Assembly (NCBI GenBank): GCA_029721435.1
Contig: CM056573.1
Coordinates: 125,513,447 to 125,577,446, forward strand
DNA length: 64,000 bases
Reading direction: 5' to 3'
Origin: Gymnothorax reevesii
Taxonomy: Eukaryota > Chordata > Actinopteri > Anguilliformes > Muraenidae
Below the pieces are notes generated by a model, which was not told where the DNA came from, made no database searches, and worked only from the letters and a program-made list of their open reading frames with translations. A program made the translations under genes and the position numbers. Below are positions 31,501 through 40,037 of the stretch, piece after piece. Position 1 is the first letter of the stretch; every line of letters begins with the position of its first letter.

Positions 31501-33178
31501 AGTCAGATTCTTGATGAATCAAAGGAGTGTCAGTTACAATAGGGTAGGGTACAACCTTATCCCCAGCAAGATCATTACCAAGAAGCAAATGAATGCCTTT
31601 GAAAGGAAGAGAAGACCTAACACCAACAGTAACAGGTCCAGAGACCAAGTCTGATTTGAGATGAACATTATGGAGAGGTACACTTGTAAAACCACATTCT
31701 ACTCCTTGAATAAGGACATTAGCCTGAGTAGACGATTTGTCCGAGAAAGGCAGAATATCTGCAAGAATAAGAGATTGGGAAGACCCAGTATCCCTTAGAA
31801 TTCGAACAGGAGCAGATGAGGAAAAATCATGTGAAAGTGAGACAGAACCATCAGTGATGAATGGCTCAAAACCCTCCATAACCGGATCAGACACAGAAGG
31901 TAGAAGATCAGGTGAACTGACCATTGATACAAGAGATTCTCTCTTTGTCAAAGCAGTTGGCTTGGTTTCTTCTCGTTGTTGTTTTTTCTTGAGAGCATAA
32001 CACTCAGAAATAAGGTGACCTTGCTTTTTGCAGTAATGGCAAGACACGGAAGGTAAAAAATCAGAGGATTGCTTCTCACTGGAAGGTTTCCTTTCAGAAG
32101 TGGCCTTAGAATCATTAGAAGTGTTATTAGAAGAAGTCTTGGACTGAAACTTGCTTTGAAATTTAGAAAAAGTGGATTTTTGCACAAAAGAAGACTTGTG
32201 AGTCAATGCATAAGTATCAGCTAGGGTAGAAACATCTTGCAAAGTAATGGCTTGTTTTTCTTCAAGGAAAGTCTTAATATCAGGCTGGACACACCTTTTG
32301 AATTCCTCAACCAGAATAAGTTGCCTCATTCTATCAAAATCTTTTTCAACTTTCATGGAATTACACCACTGATCAAACAACTGTTCCTTTAACCTGCCAA
32401 ATTCAATATGAGTTTGACTGGCTTCCTTGCAAGAATTCCTAAATTTTTGCCTGTAAGCCTCAGGGACTAATTCATAACCCTTCAGAATGGCAGATTTGAC
32501 AAAATCATAATCAGCACACTGTTGGACAGATAACTGGTTATAGATTTTTCTAGCTTTACCAGTAAGAACACTTTGTAACATCATTGTCCAATGCTCTTTT
32601 GGCCATTTCAAATTTTCAGCAATTTTTTCAAAATGGGTAAAGTATTGGTCAACATCATTTTCTAAGAAAGGAGGAACAAGTCTGATATGCTTAACCACAT
32701 CAAATTGATCAGAAAGTCCAAATGATTTTGGAACAGTACCTGCTTCTATTCTCTTCATTTCCAATTCGTACTGCATTCTTTTTTCTTCTAGTTCTTTCTC
32801 CAATCTTCTTTCTTCCATTTCTTTCTCCAACCTTCTTTCCTCCAGTTCTCTTTCGTTCTCCCTCCTTCTCTCCTCCAGTTCTCTTTCCTTCTCCAACCTT
32901 CTCTCTTCCAGCTCTTTCAGGCGTAGCTGAAATTCAAGTCTTTGCAGCTCCGTTGCAGGCACTTCCACAGCTTTAATTAATTCTGCTGCTTCTTCCCCAA
33001 AGATATCTTCATCGATGAAGTGTTGCACCAAAATGTTGAATATTTCTTGTTTCTTCATTGATGACCTCACATCAGATAATCCAAGGGTTGAGGCTATTTG
33101 TAGCAAGTCCTTCTTCTTTGCCAACAAAATTAATTCCTGGGTTGGAGTTTTCAAAAAACTTTCCATATCAAAAGTCAT
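28508..33178 (-). CDS. Gag-Pol polyprotein, Gmr1-type (gag, PR, IN, RT, RNase H)
   Basis: A single 1556-codon frame encodes the structural and replication proteins of the retrotransposon. Approximate order by residue: N-terminal alpha-helical region (1-70); Glu/Arg-rich coiled coil (75-148) with ELEERR repeats; capsid-like region (150-340) resembling the Gag from which the SCAN domain is thought to derive; CCHC zinc knuckle CHYCKKQGHLISEC (about 378); aspartic protease with DTGSS (about 463); integrase HHCC finger (706-746); DDE core with catalytic Asp in IIDCVGP, Asp in QSDQGSNF and Glu 35 residues further in QGALERF; a GPY-type module (about 1009); reverse transcriptase with TDYRKAN and YIDD (about 1292); RNase H from VDASDIGAG (about 1442) to the end. 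No stop or frameshift occurs, so gag and pol form one fused product. Cleavage by the protease is inferred. The ATG at 33,176-33,178 is the first of the frame and lies 57 bp inside the primer-binding site. Confidence 0.96.
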   Translation of the reverse strand: MTFDMESFLKTPTQELILLAKKKDLLQIASTLGLSDVRSSMKKQEIFNILVQHFIDEDIFGEEAAELIKAVEVPATELQRLEFQLRLKELEERRLEKERELEERRRENERELEERRLEKEMEERRLEKELEEKRMQYELEMKRIEAGTVPKSFGLSDQFDVVKHIRLVPPFLENDVDQYFTHFEKIAENLKWPKEHWTMMLQSVLTGKARKIYNQLSVQQCADYDFVKSAILKGYELVPEAYRQKFRNSCKEASQTHIEFGRLKEQLFDQWCNSMKVEKDFDRMRQLILVEEFKRCVQPDIKTFLEEKQAITLQDVSTLADTYALTHKSSFVQKSTFSKFQSKFQSKTSSNNTSNDSKATSERKPSSEKQSSDFLPSVSCHYCKKQGHLISECYALKKKQQREETKPTALTKRESLVSMVSSPDLLPSVSDPVMEGFEPFITDGSVSLSHDFSSSAPVRILRDTGSSQSLILADILPFSDKSSTQANVLIQGVECGFTSVPLHNVHLKSDLVSGPVTVGVRSSLPFKGIHLLLGNDLAGDKVVPYPIVTDTPLIHQESDSIEEEIPDLYPSCAVTRSMAKKAIQDDADLDFNLADTFIGQSFHQEPSSPEMSGKSSDLSLSGHSNDILSRKQLIHEQQQARDLAHLLPQAASEQEATQVPVCFYYKNGVLMRKWRPPDVPADEEWMITHQIVLPKPYRQETLSLAHDSPMSGHLGIKKTLQRVRNHFFWPSMRSDVQEYCKSCHTCQMVGKPNQNIPKARLKPIPAFEEPFSRIIIDCVGPLPKTRSGCEYLLTIMCASTRFPEAIPLRNIKAKTIIKALTKFFCFVGLPKSIQSDQGSNFMSGIFQQVMHELGIKQYRSSAYHPESQGALERFHQTLKNMIRTYCLDTEKDWDEGVHLLLFAAREAVQESLGFSPFELVFGHTVRGPLKLLKEKLLAEDDVPMNLLRYVSDFRNRLSKACDFAKSNLKEAQGKMKARYDLHSKDRSFKTGDKVLALLPVPGNPLRARYFGPYTVLKKVSDLNYIISTPGRRKQKQMCHINMLKEYIDRDTQQKPVNVVNTVELENSKDCDCPLENEPGPVKLENSDILENIDSKLSHLDPFQQQQLKQLIFEYSHIFPDVPSRTDLVYHDVILQDDAKPVKQHPYRMNPEKQEYLKQEVKYLLENDFVEPSYSDWSSPCILVPKPNGTYRMVTDYRKANALSKKDSYPIPRIDDCIDKVGQSKYVTKFDLLKGFWQIPLTDRAKEISAFVTPDGLYQYKVMPFGMKNSPATFQRLVNRVISGLPGCEAYIDDIIITSDSFQEHLTYIRNFFQRVSDAKLTINLVKSDFCEATVVYLGHVVGQGQVKPVDAKVKVITEFPEPTTKRQLMRFLGMAGYYRKFCKNFSIISEPLTNLLKKNAKFVWDEKCQNSFDQLKAILKNAPVLLPPNFKKEFKLAVDASDIGAGAVLLQEDTDGVDHPVCYFSKKFDKHQKNYSTIEKECLALVLALQHFEVYLTCSATSIKVFSDHNPLTFLHKIKNKNQRLLRWSLLLQEYDLDISHIRGKDNVIPDTLSRM

Positions 33179-33234
33179 GATTGCTGGTTTTTAAACTAGT
33201 CAAAAGATTTAAAATAATAATCTTCGGTGAATCC

Positions 33235-33253
33235 AATCTCGGTGGAACCTCCA
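33235..33253 (-). other. Primer-binding site, tRNA-Gln
   Basis: Three bases inside the 5' LTR the minus strand reads TGGAGGTTCCACCGAGATT. This is complementary over 19 nt to the 3' end of vertebrate tRNA-Gln including CCA, as I recall that tRNA. It would prime minus-strand DNA synthesis. Confidence 0.85.
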
Positions 33254-33256
33254 ATT

Positions 33257-33719
33257 TGTTATGACTTGGAAAAATCACAACAAAGAAAACTGGCCAGTAC
33301 AACTAAAACAAATTTATTCTTTACAAAAAAAATTGTACAAAAATTATCCACTATTTAAATTCTCTAATAACACTGCCACTATTTAACTGTTGCCAAAACA
33401 AAACTCTGGTCTGCTCTCTTCTGCTGTCTGCTCTCTTTGTTGTCAGTCTCTGCTGTGCTTAAAATCACAGCCTTTTTATAGTCTAGCAACCTTCCAGAAA
33501 GATCCACAGGATTCTTGGGAAATCCCGCCCCCTCCAAGCAGGAAAGTGCCAGAAGCTTCGAGAAATTACTAGACTTTTCTTAATGATTTTACAAATACGC
33601 CACCAGATGGTGCCAATGAACAAAATAAATATAGCTGACCAGCAAGGCAGCAAAACAGCATGTAACAAACTTCATTTACAAATGGAATATAATGCTGTAC
33701 AAAATTATCATACATAACA
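33257..33719 (-). repeat. 5' LTR of the Gmr1-type element
   Basis: In element orientation it carries a TATA box (TATAAAAAGG, complement of 33,471-33,480) and an AATAAA signal (complement of 33,313-33,318), so U3, R and U5 can be placed in that order. It would drive transcription leftward into gag-pol. Confidence 0.95.
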
Positions 33720-33726
33720 CATTGCC

Positions 33727-33946
33727 TACACTGTTATAAACTTGTACCTTTTTTGCCAATTAATTTAACTGGCACCTTTTTTGCCAGTTATTTTACCTGT
33801 AATTTTACGATAAGTTTACAACAGAGTTCCGTGTATGTTGAGAGAAAACCACAGTAAAATACGCGCAGGACTCCACCTACAGTTAAAATAACAAGGAGAC
33901 AATGCGCTAATTTAACTGCTGAATTCAGTCAGTTTATAACAGTGTA
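33727..33946. mobile_element. MITE with perfect 15-bp inverted repeats
   Basis: TACACTGTTATAAAC at the left is exactly complemented by GTTTATAACAGTGTA at the right. If the outer TA is the target duplication, a mariner-like origin follows. The interior has CAGTTATTTTACCTGTAATT and GTTTACAACAGAGTTCCGTG, words I know from a widespread fish MITE. It sits eight bases beyond the LTR element, so that element inserted right beside it. Confidence 0.8.
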
Positions 33947-33950
33947 GACT

Positions 33951-34018
33951 GCATTATCAACATTAATCATGAACTGGTATTGTTGCATTATCAACGTTAC
34001 TCATGAACTGGTATCGTG
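33951..34018 (+). repeat. Two-copy tandem repeat of ~34 bp
   Basis: GCATTATCAAC followed by CATGAACTGGTAT occurs twice in succession with a few substitutions. Confidence 0.8.
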
Positions 34019-35071
34019 CTTAGTCATGCAAGATAAATGAATGAATCCATACTGTCCAGATAACCTGGGTAGTTTATTTGACGTTTTTCGAATATCAATG
34101 CAACTAAGAGAGACTGCACAAAAATAACTTTAATATTACTTTAGCCAAACGGTAACCAAACTATTGCCAACTGTCACATGCAACAAGTTATTTCATTTCA
34201 CATTGTGTTTCAGTCATGTCCAATAAATTCATACCAATAGGGACAGTGCCGAGGGTCATTCAATCTTCTAGCCTGTCTTTTAATTTCTTGTTATTTTTTC
34301 AGTTCCCTATCACAGTTCACAAAACCTAAAATTGGCGGCAATTTCTTAAAGTGCAATTTCATCAATCCTTTGTGCGGGTGATTGACGAAGTGATTCACCG
34401 CGACCAGAATAATTCTCTGATCCGAAACTCACTGGGCCGAACCAGTTGACAGGCGTAAAGCGTAGCGCACTGGAGTCATGCAGGTAAAATACTCAGAATA
34501 TTGTCTCGAAACTGAATCATAATAAAACATTTTATTGATTAAGACGGTGCCATTATCTGCTGTTGTCCAAGAATCCCCAAAAGGAGCCTTGTTTAAGATT
34601 TTATTTGCGGGAGCCACTTTGGTTTTCTGTTCATCGCCATTCTGTTTCAATTTTTTTTATTCCAACCAGTGACGCCACTTCAATATGCGACGCAGTCATG
34701 ACGCCTCCCATGAATTTTTTGCGTGGACTTTATTTAACCACCACGGCAAAATAAAAAAAAAATCTAAAATTAATCGGGACTTTAATTTGTGAACGCATCC
34801 TTTAGATGCACTGAAAAATTGTCCTCTTTAAGACGGCCTAGTCTACATCTTTGAACCTCTATTTTCCAAATGGAAAATTGTACGCTATCCCCCAAATGAG
34901 TGTGCATTGGCCTCCCTGATATTTGCCCACATTTGCTTTTACCTTCTAATTGTGGTGGGTACGTTTGTGCTAATCTGCTAACTGCTAATTTGCAAAGCTA
35001 ATTTTTACGTTAACAGATAACTGTTTCCTGTTCACGTTTAAGCAAAGTATTTACACTTCAGCTAGGTGCTT
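34019..35071. other. Unassigned AT-rich sequence
   Basis: No gene or family recognised. Confidence 0.5.
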
Positions 35072-35345
35072 GAATCTCCATCTGTGCTTTATCCAACCTG
35101 CCTGTTCCTGGTCATGGGGAGCTGGATCCTATCCTAGGATCCTTTGAGCGAGAGGAAGCAACAAACCCTGGCCAGTTTGCCAATCCATTGCAAGGCTCAC
35201 CCAGACACCATTCGTATACTCATGCTTATGGGCAATTTAGAGCCCCTGATTAACAAAATTCTTTGCACTGTGGTATGAACCCGGGAGGACAGGCACACTC
35301 CAACCAAGAAGGCCCCAGGCCGGATTTGAATCATTGACCTTGTTG
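35072..35345 (-). repeat. SINE-like dispersed repeat, copy 3 (antisense)
   Basis: GAGCTGGATCCTATCC, TGGGCAATTTAGAGCC, GGCACACTCCAACCAAGAA, GGCCCCAGGCCGGATTTGAA follow the same order as in the copies at 2,191, 6,207 and 52,229. This is the most diverged copy. Confidence 0.6.
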
Positions 35346-35987
35346 TTCGAGTGTACACACCTGATCTACAGTGTAAAACAGCATGTTCATTCAGGTAAGC
35401 CTGTCTGCAGAGGCAGAAATATTTGCTTGTTGGAGGGCAAAAAGTCAGTACATAACATTCTTTTATTTTTTTTTTCAGAAGCTAGAGAGTGCTTTTTTGT
35501 GAAGAGTACCATCATTTCCTAGATATTTTGGGTTTCAACCTGTGTAATATGGAGTACTTCAAGGGAAGCTGTTTTTCTTCCTTATTTTTATGAAAAGAGC
35601 GTATTATATCACTTATTTCAGGACGTAATTCATTCTAGATTTTCTTACAATAAATTATGAAATGTTGCCTTTTGTTCCCTCTCTGATTTGATACACCCAC
35701 TAAGATGGACAAATGTTCCACTAAATACAGGTAAATAGTTTCTATTTTTTGATGTCCTTTTTTTTTTATTTTTCTCATCAAAATATCTATTACCTGTATC
35801 TTAGTATCCTGTTTCCAGTGTCAATGAATTAAAAATGCATTCACCCAGAACATTAGGTGTGCAAGAGTGAACATTTTTGGTCCACAGGCACTGTTATCAT
35901 GTTTGGTTCGATAGGCTGAGCAGAAGCCTTTCCTTTTAATACATGGTTATTTGTTTGTTTGTTTATTCTGTTATGGCCCCAATTTGT
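35346..35987. other. Unassigned AT-rich sequence
   Basis: Nothing recognised. T-runs lie near 35,462-35,477 and 35,757-35,769. Confidence 0.5.
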
Positions 35988-36508
35988 TATGACATATAAG
36001 ACAGCAACGGATGGCAGACAATTTTACAACTTAAACAGATTTAATTATACAAAGACTGACAACTAACCTACAATTTATACTACTGACCAAGATTGACATA
36101 TGTAAGAAAAAAAAATATTTACAGTGACTTGAGATGGGGTTGCTTGGTGATGTCCCGGGACAGGGAAATGCTGCAACACAGGCAAAAATCCACAAAAAAA
36201 AACTTCACAGGTTTTGAAAAGAGTGACAGGTCTGGTCAAATGTATCCTTCTCCTTACAATTTCTCCTATATTTTACTCTCTCAATTTTTCTCCTTATATA
36301 CTCTTTTCCAGCCCCCTCCCACCTGTTAGACTTTTTTATTCCTCTGGGACTTTCCCCTCTCAGACATGCCCAGGACATGCCCAAAACCCAGCTCCAGACT
36401 GGCTCAACAAAAAAGTCAATACTGCCATCTTGTGGCTGTTTTCCACATTACAATTCACAGAAATTTTAAATACTTAATTTCAGCTTACAGCTGTTTTTCA
36501 GCAAGTCC
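35988..36508 (-). repeat. Possible degenerate LTR related to the Gmr1-type LTR
   Basis: It begins TGTTATGAC preceded by CCAATT, exactly as the Gmr1-type LTR is preceded by CCAATT. It continues with the same layout, including ACAACTTAAACAGATTTAAT against ACAACTAAAACAAATTTATT in the intact LTR. The right boundary is not clear and no matching second LTR was seen. The call is a hypothesis of a solo or truncated LTR from a related family. Confidence 0.5.
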
Positions 36509-37693
36509 GTTATGACCCTAATTCCTAGCCATGTTTTCTGATTTAGTCCATGTCATGTTTTGTATTTTGCCCATCTTTCTTTGTTATTTCCTTGCCTGCC
36601 ATTTCCCATATTCACTGTTTAGTTATCATTCTGTTTTTTGTAATTCTCATACCCTGCATTGCAAATTGTCTCCCCAGTCTTGTCTTGTGTTCTGAGACTG
36701 TTTTACTCCCCAGTCTTGTGTGCCACAGTTTCAGGTGATTTCATGGTTTCTGGGTTTCCAAACAATCTGTCCAATCTCATTTGCTTCCTTCGCCTTACTG
36801 TTCTATCTTTACTAACAATACTAACAGTTTTTTATTTTAGATAAATTACTAACACTAACTAACATTGTGTATAGTACTAACTTACTAACAAGCAAAAGGG
36901 ATTGTATAGCTGCACATTACTAATTGACTAACGAGCTCTCAGCACTTGCTCTGCTCTAGTCTCCGCCCCTTGCCTTCACTCAATTTACTTTGCTGTGCTT
37001 CAGCTGATTCTCTGCACCTAGGTAATCACAGTTCTGCCTCTCTCTCTGTGTACTTTAGAACTCCCTAACCGGAGTCGTCTGTTTGTCATAGGTTGTCTGT
37101 GTAATCCCTGTCTGCGTTTTGGTTTTCGCCAATTCATGTGGTTAGGAACTTCCTCTGATTCATTCCTTTGTTAATTAGTCTGATCCAGCTCACCTGTTCC
37201 CAATTGTAGCATGTGACTTCCGGTATGTGTATTTTAGCAGTCATTTCACTACCAGCTCTTGTCAGAACGTTTTCCCTGTGCTGCGATTGTTTATGGCTTG
37301 TACTTTTTGTGTTTTACTTCTGACTGGAACGTCCCAGATTTTGATTTTGGCTTCAGCTTTGATATTCCTGTACTTGTGTACCGAACCTGCTTTGCCCGAC
37401 CCCGAGTTTTGTGTTTGCTGCCCTGTGTACGAACTGGAGTATGTCTACTGGATTTTGGCTTTGGCTTCGTCTGATATTCCTGTGCCCGTCTACCGAACCT
37501 GCTTTGCCCGACTGTGAGTTTTGTTTACTGCCCTGTATACAAATTGGATTATGACTTCTGGATTCTAATTTTTGGATTGTAAACTCTGTACCGTTGTTTG
37601 CTGCCCTGCAGGGGTTTCCACCCCAGATCCAATAATGATCAAGTTTTCAGGATATTTCTGGTCTCGCTTCTGGTTCCTAAACGCTACCTCACA
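36509..37693 (+). repeat. Solo-LTR-like dispersed repeat A, copy 2
   Basis: It shares the ordered blocks listed for 8,733-9,841: CCTTCGCCTTACTGTTCT, ACTTACTAAC, CTCCCTAACCGGAG, TTTCGCCAATT, TGTGGTTAGG, TTAATTAGTCTGATCCAGCT and GCATGTGACTTC. It ends GCTACCTCACA. A ~110-bp stretch (GTGTACCGAACCTGCTTTGC and neighbours) is partly duplicated around 37,375-37,510. The frames open here are not conserved with copy 1. Confidence 0.6.
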
Positions 37694-37831
37694 CCTGCTT
37701 TAATCAACTTGCCCTACAATCAGGTGATTTATTCTCTAAGTATCTAAAACCAATCTGTATAATGACCTGCTACTATGCTGTGAAAAAGAATATGTCCACT
37801 TCCCGGTTTATTCTATAGTTTTACACATCAC

Positions 37832-38175
37832 TTTAAAGGACCAGTGTGTAAGATTTAGAACCATATGGTGGTCAGATTATAGATTGCAGCCAACTGACAA
37901 TTCCTTTTCTCAGAAAACCTACGGTGGCTGCAAAACTCGCAAAAGTGTGAAAGGTGCTCTCTCGTGTCAGTGCTTTATTCATTTACTTTTTTCCCCATTC
38001 TAGGCTACTGTAGAAAAAATCATGCAGCATGGCACTACAGAGGTGGACCCGCTCCCCTGTACGTTTACAGGGCTTATTCTAAGCAAAATGAAACAAAAAG
38101 ATTGTTTTCACATGATTATACACTACTAAAGTAGTTATGCACGTTATATTCCATTTCTGAACCACTCCCAAAGTG
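37832..38175 (+). mobile_element. MITE-like fish repeat starting AAAGGACCAGTGTGTAAG
   Basis: The opening AAAGGACCAGTGTGTAAG, the later GGCTACTGTAGAA, GGTGGACCCGCTCC and CTTATTCTAAGCAAA are words of a common non-autonomous DNA element in fish genomes, as I recall. The matching inverted right end was not found, so it is probably truncated. Confidence 0.5.
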
Positions 38176-38549
38176 GAGGGGAGTATTCGGTGGAACGATG
38201 GATAGGAGATCGGGGTGAAGGCGATGTTGTATGGACTTGCTCTATGATTGTGCGAACATTGGGAGCCCCAGCTGGCGAGACTCAGGATGGGGCTCGCATC
38301 TCTCATCAGAGTCCGTGTAGGCTCCTAAGCTCCCAGAAGGTGGTAATGAATCAACAATAGATGGGCTCTGCATATGTCATCGATATAATTGCAAATATAG
38401 CTTGCGTTAGTGTTTGACGTCTGGTGGCCAAGTAATTTAATCAGGTGGTCCGGCCCTCCTCGCTTGGATGCTGTGGCGGTGGCACTGATGCGAAAAAATG
38501 CCCGGGGAATTATTTTGGCGAAATATTGGATATAATTCAATTCGATTCA
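38176..38549. other. Unassigned sequence
   Basis: Nothing recognised. Confidence 0.5.
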
Positions 38550-38800
38550 ATGCCGTTTATTTGCATAGGGCTTTTCGCGGATCGATTGTCACCTAGTTGC
38601 TTTACTTTAAGAGATTAAATAGATGAAAGGGCAGTGCCAAGCCTAATCTCCACTAAAGCAAATGAGGCAAAACTCCCAGTAGGGAGAAAAATTCTCGAAC
38701 GGTGGTGAGAAAAAACTCCCCAGTGGGAAGAAATCTCAGGAGGAACCCGGCTAAGGTGGGGAAGCCCATCCTCTGCAGGGTAGCTAATTAATAGTAAAAT
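38550..38800 (+). repeat. Dispersed fish repeat (TTTATTTGCATAGGGC type)
   Basis: GATTCAATGCCGTTTATTTG, AAAACTCCC, GGAAGAAATCTCAGGAGGAA, CCCGGCTAAGGTGGGG and CCCATCCTCTGC follow the order of a repeat I know from many fish genomes. It is diverged and its ends are approximate. Confidence 0.5.
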
Positions 38801-39170
38801 GAAGTAATAATATAATGAATGGCAAAAGGATTTCAATTAAAGCCCATGTAAACAGAGATGTCTGTAGCTCCAGGTAGAGGAATGTTGAAGATGGTGCAAA
38901 TCTACTTCGAGCATGTTGTGTTGGTCGGGAATAATGGGTCTTGGCATGGATAACCAGTGGTCGGTTTGACGAGAGGTTGATGCTGCAAAGACAGACTTGT
39001 ATTAAGACTTGTCAAACGTGGTGCACGGAGTGGATGTACGAAATGAAGCTTTTGATCGGAACTACGTCGAGGGAATCGAAAATCTTGGGGCTGCTTCTGC
39101 ATGAGAAAGTGAAACGAACAGTGAGAAAGTAGCGCCCCTTCCAGGAAACACCAGAAATAAAAAAATATTA
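38801..39170. other. Unassigned sequence
   Basis: No gene or family recognised. It may include the 3' end of the LINE to its right. Confidence 0.4.
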
Positions 39171-39386
39171 AATAAGCAAATATTGTTGATTCAATAAATG
39201 CCGAGTTCTCCTCATGACACCCACACACTTTGCCATCTTGGAACATACATGACTAATATGAGGTATCCAGCAGATTTTTTCATCTATTATCACACCTAAA
39301 AATGTAGAATGGTCCACTCTTTCAATGACTGCATTATTTATTACTATTTCAACTGGAATATCAATTTTACATCTTCCAAATAACAT
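39171..39386 (-). pseudogene. LINE reverse transcriptase, 3' part (split by the DIRS element)
   Basis: On the minus strand the frame reads LMLFGRCKIDIP, then STFLGVIIDEKICWIPHI and SKMAKCVGVMRR, the region following the catalytic RT motif in non-LTR retrotransposons. The FLGV motif is typical of the palm/thumb junction. The 5' part of the same gene lies at 45,344-45,845, beyond the DIRS element, and the two continue in register with no base gained or lost apart from the shared AAG. The family is a Jockey/CR1/Rex-like LINE and is not resolved further. The copy is dead. Confidence 0.85.
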
Positions 39387-39412
39387 AAGTTCTCTTTCAT
39401 AATATTTCGCTC

Positions 39413-39577
39413 GATGTCTCACTATGGGATGCACGCCTCGCTGCAGCCTCAGAAGCATTAATCTCATTACGCCAATCCTGATTGGCTGGTGAACGTGTCC
39501 GTCCGCCCAGGTGGTACACCCACCTTAAATAGCTCATGCGGACGGCACCACGTCATTCAAACACCTCTTCTCACTCG
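39413..39577 (+). repeat. Left inverted terminal repeat of the DIRS element
   Basis: It runs from GATGTCTCACTATGGG to CACCTCTTCTCACTCG and is the reverse complement of 45,128-45,297 apart from about seven extra bases in the right copy (after GTCATTCAA). It includes CACCTTAAATAGCTCATG, a possible TATA-like start region. Confidence 0.95.
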
Positions 39578-39732
39578 GAGCATATCTCGCGTCCAGGGCT
39601 AGTTAGCTGAACTGTCCACAGACGGATTTTCTGTCGCCGGGCGCTACTAGTTTTGGATACCTTTTTCCTTCGTCGGTCACACCAGACCGGACTCAGTGCT
39701 CTCCCGCCCTACACGGCTTGGTCAGCACTGTC

Positions 39733-40001
39733 CTCGACGCCTCACCACGGCACGTCGAGTACCGAAGGCTAGCACACCAGTTACCTGTCGGTTTTCTTCA
39801 CTCGACGCCTCACCACGGCACGTCGAGTACCGAAGGCTAGCACACCAGCTACCTCTCTTTTTTCTTCACTCGACGCCCCACCACGGCACGTCGAGCTCCG
39901 AGCGCTAGCACACCAGCTACCTCTCGGTTTTCTTCACTCGACGCCCCACCACGGCACGTCGAGCTCCGAGCGCTAGCACACCAGCTACCTCTCGGTTTTC
40001 T
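39733..40001 (+). repeat. Four tandem 68-bp repeats in the DIRS 5' region
   Basis: Units begin CTCGACG at 39,733, 39,801, 39,869 and 39,937, with the last slightly truncated. Each holds CTCGACG and CGTCGAG separated by 13 bp, a short hairpin. Copies 3 and 4 are nearly identical, suggesting recent amplification. They precede the gag-like ATG and may be regulatory or structural; function is unknown. Confidence 0.95.
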
Positions 40002-40037
40002 GCCTCGTCTCCCGGCTTGCACACCAGCTGGCTAGGA

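Larger units (their letters stand above)
27842..33719 (-). mobile_element. Complete Gmr1-type Ty3/gypsy LTR retrotransposon
   Basis: The element has two 463-bp LTRs in direct orientation (27,842-28,304 and 33,257-33,719), each with TGTTATG...CATAACA ends on the plus strand. The only difference found by eye is A at 28,101 versus T at 33,516. CATT precedes the left LTR and follows the right one, giving a 4-bp target duplication. Reading minus, it has a primer-binding site, one gag-pol frame of 1556 codons and a polypurine tract. Integrase lies before reverse transcriptase, the Ty1/copia-like order known in the Gmr1 group of deuterostome Ty3/gypsy elements. Near-identical LTRs and an unbroken frame imply a recent insertion that may be competent. 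Confidence 0.97.

Noticed and set aside
31780..31980. Treating the LTR element as an endogenous retrovirus with an envelope gene
   Set aside because: The frame ends with RNase H just before the polypurine tract and no space remains for an env gene; the domain order and RT fit a Gmr1-type Ty3/gypsy element.
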